Source: an uncultured Eubacterium sp. (GTDB lineage: Bacteria > Bacillota > Clostridia > Lachnospirales > Lachnospiraceae). Taken from it: a stretch of 7,873 nt of DNA. A program made the position numbers and the translations under genes. The stretch lies in assembly GCA_902475415.1 (NCBI GenBank), contig CABRZK010000105.1:1-7873 (forward strand), written 5' to 3'. Of this stretch, positions 1 through 4,025 are shown piece after piece. Under the pieces are notes generated by a model. It saw nothing but the letters and a program-made list of their open reading frames with translations, searched no databases and was not told the DNA's origin. How positions within the stretch are numbered: the first letter of the stretch is position 1; every line of letters begins with the position of its first letter.

Positions 1-599
1 AATAATTCCGTCGTATTCTCCTTGGATTCATCCTCTGACATGGTATACAGTACAATGTTTTTAATGTCCGGATTTTTCTGTGCCCATACGCGCACTTCTT
101 CCAGCTCTCCTTCTTCCGAATCACTCATATAGGAAATTCCATACGGTGGCATCAGCTGTCTGGAGTCTGCATAAGAATACGCTGCAATATGAACCGTTTT
201 ATTACGTTCTGCATTTTTTGCAATATAAGTTGTCTCCGGAGCATCAATTGGTCCCAGCACCACAAAAGATGCCTGGCTTGCCCCCTGATATAAACTCAGA
301 GCCTTATTTTTATCCGAATTTGTGTTTTCCGAAATAACCCGCACCTTACATCCGTTGATTCCACCATTTTCATTCACCTGCTGCGCCGCATATTCTGCTG
401 CCCAGAGCGCAGATTTTCCCAGTGACTCATATTCTCCGCTCTCCTGTGAAAGTACAACGATTGGAAGTGCTCCTTCCTCCAGACACTGTTCTATTTTTTC
501 CTGAAATGCACTGGCCTGCATATCCCGCAATGCTGCTGTTCTGTACAGTACCAACAATAATCCCACAATCACCAGTGCCTGCCATATTCTATGTTTCAT
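1..599 (-). CDS. Periplasmic-binding-protein-like protein (Peripla_BP_6 / Leu-Ile-Val-binding type), C-terminus outside window
   Basis: Only the first 199 residues are in the window; the frame is open to base 1. An N-terminal basic start followed by a hydrophobic run (about residues 6-19, LVIVGLLLVLY at its core) indicates an uncleaved anchor or a signal peptide. There is no lipobox cysteine, so it is not an obvious lipoprotein. Residues about 46-199 fit lobe 1 of a type I periplasmic binding fold: the beta strand ALPIVVL, the helix AAEYAAQQVNENGGINGCKV (about 69-86) matching the family's 'A...IN..GGI.G..V' signature, and VVLGPIDAPET (about 113-123) at the usual position of the 'ViG..sS..' loop. 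I chose ATG 599 because GGAGG (613-609) lies 9 nt upstream; an in-frame ATG at 605 is only 3 nt from it. The start overlaps the kinase stop by 11 nt, implying coupled translation. Fold assignment is fairly secure. The ligand is unknown, and a role as a sensory accessory to the kinase rather than a transporter component is inference. Confidence 0.85.
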   Translation of the reverse strand, partial: MKHRIWQALVIVGLLLVLYRTAALRDMQASAFQEKIEQCLEEGALPIVVLSQESGEYESLGKSALWAAEYAAQQVNENGGINGCKVRVISENTNSDKNKALSLYQGASQASFVVLGPIDAPETTYIAKNAERNKTVHIAAYSYADSRQLMPPYGISYMSDSEEGELEEVRVWAQKNPDIKNIVLYTMSEDESKENTTEL

Positions 600-2001
600 C
601 TTCATAAGCCTCCAGCATAAACCAGAAACAGGTTTCTTTATTTGGTGTACTCTCTGCCCCAAATGGTGCATTGTGCATCCGTAAAATTTCACTTGCTATA
701 TTCAGGCCAACCCCCATACCGGCTTTTTCCCGGTCATTTGGTTTTGCCTGATAAAAACGCTTCCAGATATATGGAAGTTTCTCTTTTTCTATTCCAATTC
801 CGTAATCAATCACTTCTACCCGCACACTTCCCTGATACCGCCGGATAATAATACGTGCTTCCTTTTTTTCTCCACAAAATTTCACTGCGTTCGAAGCAAA
901 ATTGTAAATAGCACGATAAATCAGCTTCCGGTCCGCATACACTTGCATTGGCTCCGTAGCATCCATTTTAAACTGAAATTCCGGACAGTTGGCACATACA
1001 CTGGAAATTACTTCCTCAGCTACCTCGTTAATTATAAATGATGTCGGATGCATCTCCATCGTTCCGGACTGCAGTCTGGCCAGATCCAGCGTATCACTGA
1101 TAAAATTCGTCAATCTGTCCGTTTCATCCAGAATCATTCGGACATGTTCTTCTCTCTTTTCCGGAATCTCTCCGGAAAAAGCATCCAGCATTTCCGCATA
1201 CATTCGAATTACCGTGAGTGGCGTCTTCATATCATGACTGATATTTGCCACAAAATCCCGACGCAAAGACTCTGTTTTATTAAATTCCCGTTCTGCCAGC
1301 TCCAGTGTTTCTGCCAGTTGACGAGCCTCCATGGGGCCTTCTCTGACAAACTCTGTTTCATAATTGCCTTCTGCCATTTTCTGCGCGCTTTTATTCAAAT
1401 GACGGAATGGACGGGCAAAATATTCCGCCAGCCATACGGATAAAACAGATGCCAGTGCCAGCACAGTAATTGTTACCAGCAGATAGCGACTGTTCAGCAA
1501 TTTCATTAAAGCATCCACATTTGCCTGTGACCGGCTGATCACAAGCACCTGCCTGGAACCATTTTTATTTGCCAGCACCACTGCCTGCACAGCCCAGCTG
1601 GACGCATGGATCCTGTCCTCCACATAATACTGACAAATACCATCCGACTGATTGAGCCGTTTAAATAACGTTTCATCCGCAATATCAGCCTGTTGTGGAG
1701 CTTCTTTTTCTCCCCGGTTATTCACGGACAGCAGCACCTTCATCGGATTTTCTGATACAATCTGCACAAAATAATCATTCGATTTTGCCAGCAATGCAAT
1801 GTTGGTATCGAAATCTGGATCATCATACATCTCCCAGATTGATTGCGCCGCCATACGCAGATCATTTTCTGTCTGTTCCTGATATTTTCCCTCTACCGAA
1901 AAATGCAGAACCAGCCAGAACAAGAGTGCCATTGTTCCTGCCAGTCCCATAAATCCGAGCCAGAGGCCAAACATCATCTTATGCCTTTTTTTCTTCAGCA
2001 T
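589..2001 (-). CDS. Membrane sensor histidine kinase (HAMP-HisKA-HATPase_c)
   Basis: About 470 residues, the usual length for an OmpR-partner kinase. A basic N terminus (KKKRHK) precedes membrane span 1 (about residues 12-34). An extracytoplasmic sensor region of about 137 residues of no family I recognise follows, then span 2 (about 172-194), a HAMP linker (about 192-243) and the catalytic core. Visible motifs are the H-box ISHDMKTPL with phospho-acceptor His about 256, the N-box YNFASNAVKF (Asn about 367 and 371), G1 DYGIGI, the F-box WKRFYQA and G2 GMGVGLNIA. All key residues are present, so it should autophosphorylate and pass phosphate to the response regulator encoded just upstream. Start choice is uncertain: ATG 2001 (with an in-frame TTG at 2004) overlaps the regulator gene by about 23 nt; ATG 1977, six nt after an AAAGG, is a good alternative and would remove the basic KKKRHK stretch. 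The stop codon lies inside the start region of the binding-protein gene. Confidence 0.95.
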   Translation of the reverse strand: MLKKKRHKMMFGLWLGFMGLAGTMALLFWLVLHFSVEGKYQEQTENDLRMAAQSIWEMYDDPDFDTNIALLAKSNDYFVQIVSENPMKVLLSVNNRGEKEAPQQADIADETLFKRLNQSDGICQYYVEDRIHASSWAVQAVVLANKNGSRQVLVISRSQANVDALMKLLNSRYLLVTITVLALASVLSVWLAEYFARPFRHLNKSAQKMAEGNYETEFVREGPMEARQLAETLELAEREFNKTESLRRDFVANISHDMKTPLTVIRMYAEMLDAFSGEIPEKREEHVRMILDETDRLTNFISDTLDLARLQSGTMEMHPTSFIINEVAEEVISSVCANCPEFQFKMDATEPMQVYADRKLIYRAIYNFASNAVKFCGEKKEARIIIRRYQGSVRVEVIDYGIGIEKEKLPYIWKRFYQAKPNDREKAGMGVGLNIASEILRMHNAPFGAESTPNKETCFWFMLEAYEDET

Positions 2002-2671
2002 CAAATTTATACCCCGCTCCTCTGTATGTCACAATGTAAGTTCTGTAATTACCAAGTGCATGCCGCAGCATTTTAATCTGGGCATCAACAGTACGGTCAT
2101 CTCCCATAAAATCAAAGCCCCACACTTTTTCCAACAGCGCATCCCTTGAAAATACGATTCCTCTGTTGCACACAAGGAAAAACAACAGATCATATTCCTT
2201 TGGTCGTAATTCCAGACGTTTTCCGTCAACCAGCACCTCTCTGGCTGAAACATTTACGGTAAGTCCCGGAAATTCATATATTTCTCCCCGAACCTTTTCT
2301 TCTCTTTTTTCATGCCGCTGCATGATCACCTTCACCCGCGCCATCAGTTCTTTGATGGAAAACGGCTTCACCACATAATCATCTATTCCAAGTTCAAATC
2401 CCTGAAGTTTATCATACTCTTCGCCCTTTGCAGACAGCATCAGTGCCGGAATATTTTTCATCTCCCTGATTTTTTGATATGCCTCATATCCATTCATCTC
2501 CGGCATCATAATATCCATAATGATCAGATCAAAATCCTGCTGCCGGCACAAATCCAAGGCCTCCCGGCCATTGGAAGCACCTGTCACTTCATAGCCCTGA
2601 TATTCTGCGAATTCACGGATTCCCATCCGGATTGATATCTCATCATCGACAACCAATATTCTTTTTCCCAT
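1979..2671 (-). CDS. OmpR/PhoB-family response regulator
   Basis: This 230-residue protein has a receiver domain (about 1-118) and a winged-helix DNA-binding domain (about 130-228), the standard length. The acidic pair is Asp9/Asp10, the phospho-acceptor is Asp53 (IIMDIMMPEMNG), the switch residue is Ser80 and the conserved lysine is Lys102 (VKPFS). The output domain shows RPKEYDLLFFL, VWGFDF, RTVDAQIKMLRHAL and TYRGAGYKF, the helix-turn-helix and wing signatures of Trans_reg_C proteins. ATG 2671 is supported by GGAGAG (2686-2681) 9 nt upstream and by the canonical KRILVVDDE beginning. It is the first gene of the regulator-kinase-binding protein operon and its end overlaps the kinase start. 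Once phosphorylated by the kinase it should bind promoter DNA as a dimer; targets are unknown, although autoregulation of its own long leader is plausible. Confidence 0.97.
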   Translation of the reverse strand: MGKRILVVDDEISIRMGIREFAEYQGYEVTGASNGREALDLCRQQDFDLIIMDIMMPEMNGYEAYQKIREMKNIPALMLSAKGEEYDKLQGFELGIDDYVVKPFSIKELMARVKVIMQRHEKREEKVRGEIYEFPGLTVNVSAREVLVDGKRLELRPKEYDLLFFLVCNRGIVFSRDALLEKVWGFDFMGDDRTVDAQIKMLRHALGNYRTYIVTYRGAGYKFDAEEKKA

Positions 2672-2680
2672 AAGTTTTGA

Positions 2681-2686
2681 CTCTCC
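2681..2686 (-). promoter_or_regulatory. Ribosome binding site of the OmpR-family regulator
   Basis: GGAGAG on the minus strand, 9 nt before ATG 2671. It lies 8 nt downstream of the small CTTGAA/TTCAAG hairpin (2695-2713), so leader folding could influence its access. The site itself is clear; the regulatory effect is inference. Confidence 0.75.
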
Positions 2687-2694
2687 AACTGTAT

Positions 2695-2713
2695 CTTGAA
2701 TTTTCTATTCAAG
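2695..2713 (-). repeat. Short hairpin before the regulator's ribosome binding site
   Basis: Perfect 6-bp inverted repeat: CTTGAA (2695-2700) and TTCAAG (2708-2713) around a 7-nt loop. Its distal arm shares bases 2710-2713 with the larger inverted repeat at 2710-2769, so only one of the two can form at a time in full. It has no following U-run in the minus transcript and is not a terminator. Confidence 0.5.
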
Positions 2714-2769
2714 AAAATGTGCTATCACACACTTACGCGTTTAAAACTATCAATAGCACATCTTTCTTG
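2710..2769. repeat. 16-bp inverted repeat with one bulged base
   Basis: Left arm CAAGAAAATGTGCTAT (2710-2725) and right arm ATAGCACATCTTTCTTG (2753-2769) are complementary across 16 base pairs with a single unpaired C at 2762. The loop of 27 nt (2726-2752) holds a further TATCA copy. It lies in the presumed 5' leader of the response-regulator operon. Chance pairing of this length is unlikely; the function is unknown. Confidence 0.7.
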
Positions 2770-2772
2770 CCC

Positions 2773-2820
2773 GCGCCGAGCACGGTTGAGAAGCAACAAT
2801 TTCTTCTCGTGCGAGTGCGC
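2773..2820. repeat. GC-rich interrupted hairpin
   Basis: Three stacked helices pair in register: GCGC (2773-2776) with GCGC (2817-2820), GCAC (2780-2783) with GTGC (2809-2812), and GAGAAG (2788-2793) with CTTCTC (2803-2808). They are separated by small internal loops and closed by a 9-nt loop. The G+C richness stands out from the A+T-rich surroundings. A further tiny hairpin, GCAC-GAA-GTGC, follows at 2828-2838. This may be a folded RNA segment or the core of a palindromic repeat. Confidence 0.55.
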
Positions 2821-2836
2821 ATCGTTTGCACGAAGT

Positions 2837-2883
2837 GCTTTTATTTGATAGGAAATTTATCGTAATTTCCTATCAAAAAAAGC
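2837..2883. repeat. Long near-perfect palindrome, 20-bp stem
   Basis: The core arms TTTGATAGGAAATT (2844-2857) and AATTTCCTATCAAA (2864-2877) are perfectly complementary over 14 bp around a 6-nt loop. The stem continues as GCTTTT (2837-2842) with AAAAGC (2878-2883) if the single A at 2843 is bulged, giving 20 bp in total. The T-rich side comes before the hairpin and the A-rich side after it on both strands, which is opposite to an intrinsic terminator, so I do not call it one. Confidence 0.75.
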
Positions 2884-2968
2884 GGACTGTCGACTGCTAT
2901 CCAGCCAACTGCCCACCTTATCTTAACAGTAGCACACAGCTGTTTACACTGCCATATTCGCTACCTGT

Positions 2969-2997
2969 ACTATATCGTTTATGCACTGATTTTGCAA
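2969..2997 (-). promoter_or_regulatory. Candidate sigma-A promoter of the response-regulator operon
   Basis: On the minus strand, -35 TTGCAA (2997-2992), a 17-nt spacer and -10 TATAGT (2974-2969) match the consensus at four and five of six positions with ideal spacing. It overlaps the last codons of the LysR gene. The predicted start near 2962 would give a leader of about 290 nt containing all the inverted repeats upstream of ATG 2671. I found no comparably good match closer to the gene. Confidence 0.5.
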
Positions 2998-3878
2998 CTG
3001 TTTGACGGTTGTTCCATCATGTATCCAAGTAAAATCTGAAGCACAGACTCATCCTGTGCCTCTTTCCATGCAGCTGAAATTTCAACAGAATGATTCAGCG
3101 GACATGTCAAAAATCCCTGTTCATGCACATTTCTTACCCAGGAATTACATACCGCTACACCCAGCCCATTTTCCACATTTACAAGAATTGATTCCATGCT
3201 ATTTACACTGCATACATTTGGTGTAAATCCATACTTATTTCCAATTGCACGCACTCTCTCAAATTGCATATCCTCTCTCTCATCTGCCAACACAAAAAAT
3301 GTCTCCTTACAAAAATCTTCCGGTTTCCAGTTTTTCTTCCTGCTGCGAAAGAGCATAGAAGAAAAAAGAATCATCTCCTGTGCATTATCAATCACCACGG
3401 ACTTCGTATCATACATTTTTGCCACATGATCCTGTAACGTAATGATCAAATCCAGCTGTCCCATCTGGAAACGTGCAGATAACTCCTGCATCGAAAAAGC
3501 CTCAAGCGAAATTTTGATTTCCGGATACTCCAGGCGGAGTTCCCGCAGCATCGGCTGCATATATATACCGATATTCCATCCATTGACATATCCGATACGG
3601 ATTAACCCCTGCCCCATAGTATTTAACCGTTCCACACGTTCTTTTGCTTCTGCAAAACACTGTTTCATTTTGTTAAAGGTCTTCTCATAAATTCTTCCTG
3701 CTTCCGTCAATGCAATATGCTTTCCACTTCTGTCAAAAAGCTGCGTATCCAATTCCTTTTCCAAACGTGCGATATTTCTGCTCAGATTTGGCTGAGAAAT
3801 ATAGATTTTCTCTGCTGCTTTACAAAAACTGCCTTCTGCTGCTACTGATAAAAAACTCTGTATCAAAGTATCATTCAT
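2979..3878 (-). CDS. LysR-type transcriptional regulator
   Basis: With ATG 3878 the product is 299 residues, typical for the family. The N-terminal winged helix-turn-helix (about 1-60) reads FLSVAAEGSFCKAAEKIY, ISQPNLSRNIARLEKEL and LFDRSGKHIALTEAG, the characteristic HTH_1 pattern. A linker helix (about 62-88) leads to an effector-binding domain (about 90-290) starting with GLIRIGYVNG. The frame extends 34 codons further upstream to 3980, but those residues do not belong to the family, while GGGGG (3890-3886) sits 7 nt before ATG 3878, so the shorter start is preferred. LysR proteins usually respond to a small molecule and often control a divergent gene; here both neighbours run in the same direction, so the target cannot be read from context. 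Autoregulation through the dyad at 3975-3997 is likely but inferred. The effector is unknown. Confidence 0.95.
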   Translation of the reverse strand: MNDTLIQSFLSVAAEGSFCKAAEKIYISQPNLSRNIARLEKELDTQLFDRSGKHIALTEAGRIYEKTFNKMKQCFAEAKERVERLNTMGQGLIRIGYVNGWNIGIYMQPMLRELRLEYPEIKISLEAFSMQELSARFQMGQLDLIITLQDHVAKMYDTKSVVIDNAQEMILFSSMLFRSRKKNWKPEDFCKETFFVLADEREDMQFERVRAIGNKYGFTPNVCSVNSMESILVNVENGLGVAVCNSWVRNVHEQGFLTCPLNHSVEISAAWKEAQDESVLQILLGYMMEQPSNSCKISA

Positions 3879-3885
3879 CTTATTT

Positions 3886-3890
3886 CCCCC
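3886..3890 (-). promoter_or_regulatory. Ribosome binding site that decides the LysR start
   Basis: GGGGG on the minus strand, 7 nt before ATG 3878. It favours the 299-residue product over the longer frame starting at 3980. Confidence 0.65.
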
Positions 3891-3911
3891 GTATGTTATC
3901 CGATTCATCTC

Positions 3912-3946
3912 AGTCTGAATTGAGACTCCCACTTCTGTAAGTCTCA
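3912..3946 (-). repeat. Dyad with three mutually complementary arms in the LysR leader
   Basis: TGAGACT (3921-3927) is the exact inverse of AGTCTCA (3940-3946), 12 nt apart. A further AGTCT at 3912-3916 can pair with the same AGACT (3923-3927). The centre arm can therefore form either of two hairpins in the LysR mRNA leader, or the set may be an operator. No U-run follows, so it is not an intrinsic terminator. Confidence 0.45.
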
Positions 3947-3974
3947 CGTGCATTCGACTTAAACTGTTTGCAGA

Positions 3975-3997
3975 TATCATATCAGAGAAATATGATA
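3975..3997. promoter_or_regulatory. Candidate LysR-type operator (T-N11-A dyad)
   Basis: Perfect 8-bp inverted repeat TATCATAT (3975-3982) and ATATGATA (3990-3997) separated by 7 nt. T3980 and A3992 are exactly 12 bases apart and symmetric about the centre at 3986, meeting the T-N11-A rule for LysR-type binding sites. It overlaps the candidate -10, as expected for negative autoregulation. The sequence match is direct; binding is inferred. Confidence 0.5.
3976..3984 (-). promoter_or_regulatory. Candidate extended -10 promoter of the LysR gene
   Basis: TGATATGAT on the minus strand (TG-n extension at 3984-3982, hexamer TATGAT 3981-3976) is a good extended -10 element. No strong -35 is visible at the right spacing (ATTTAG at 17 nt), as is common for extended -10 promoters. 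The predicted start near 3969 gives a leader of about 90 nt. It lies inside the 3975-3997 dyad. Confidence 0.4.
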
Positions 3998-4025
3998 GCT
4001 AAATGAAATCTGCTTCCATAGATTT

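Larger units (their letters stand above)
2672..2978 (-). other. 307-bp gap between LysR gene and response-regulator operon: structured leader
   Basis: No believable gene lies here. Going with transcription, it holds the -10 part of a candidate promoter, about 80 nt with only weak pairing, then four inverted-repeat structures listed separately (2837-2883, 2773-2820, 2710-2769, 2695-2713) and the ribosome binding site. A 62-codon plus-strand frame at 2677-2865 crosses the repeats and is almost certainly spurious. I see no convincing terminator for the LysR gene; the T7 run on the minus strand (2881-2875) is preceded only by weak pairing. Read-through from LysR into the operon is therefore possible. 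Confidence 0.6.

Noticed and set aside
2828..2846. Plus-strand terminator GCAC-GAA-GTGC followed by TTTTATTT
   Set aside because: The stem is only 4 bp and there is no plus-strand gene to terminate.
2677..2865. Plus-strand 62-codon frame across the LysR-regulator gap
   Set aside because: It spans the inverted repeats, has no clear ribosome binding site and no recognisable domain; its composition reflects the repeats. Most likely spurious, though such frames may be annotated as hypothetical proteins.
2875..2920. Intrinsic terminator for the LysR gene ending in the minus-strand T7 run
   Set aside because: The only pairing just before the T-run is a short stem with wobble pairs (around 2888-2906) separated from it by several bases. 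Not strong enough to call.
2672..2978. c-di-GMP riboswitch in the leader, suggested by the neighbouring GGDEF genes
   Set aside because: I could not find the conserved core of either known c-di-GMP riboswitch class; the stems do not fit those folds.
3879..3980. Longer LysR start at 3980 (34 extra residues)
   Set aside because: The extra residues lie outside the family's normal N terminus and cover the operator and promoter region; ATG 3878 has the good ribosome binding site.
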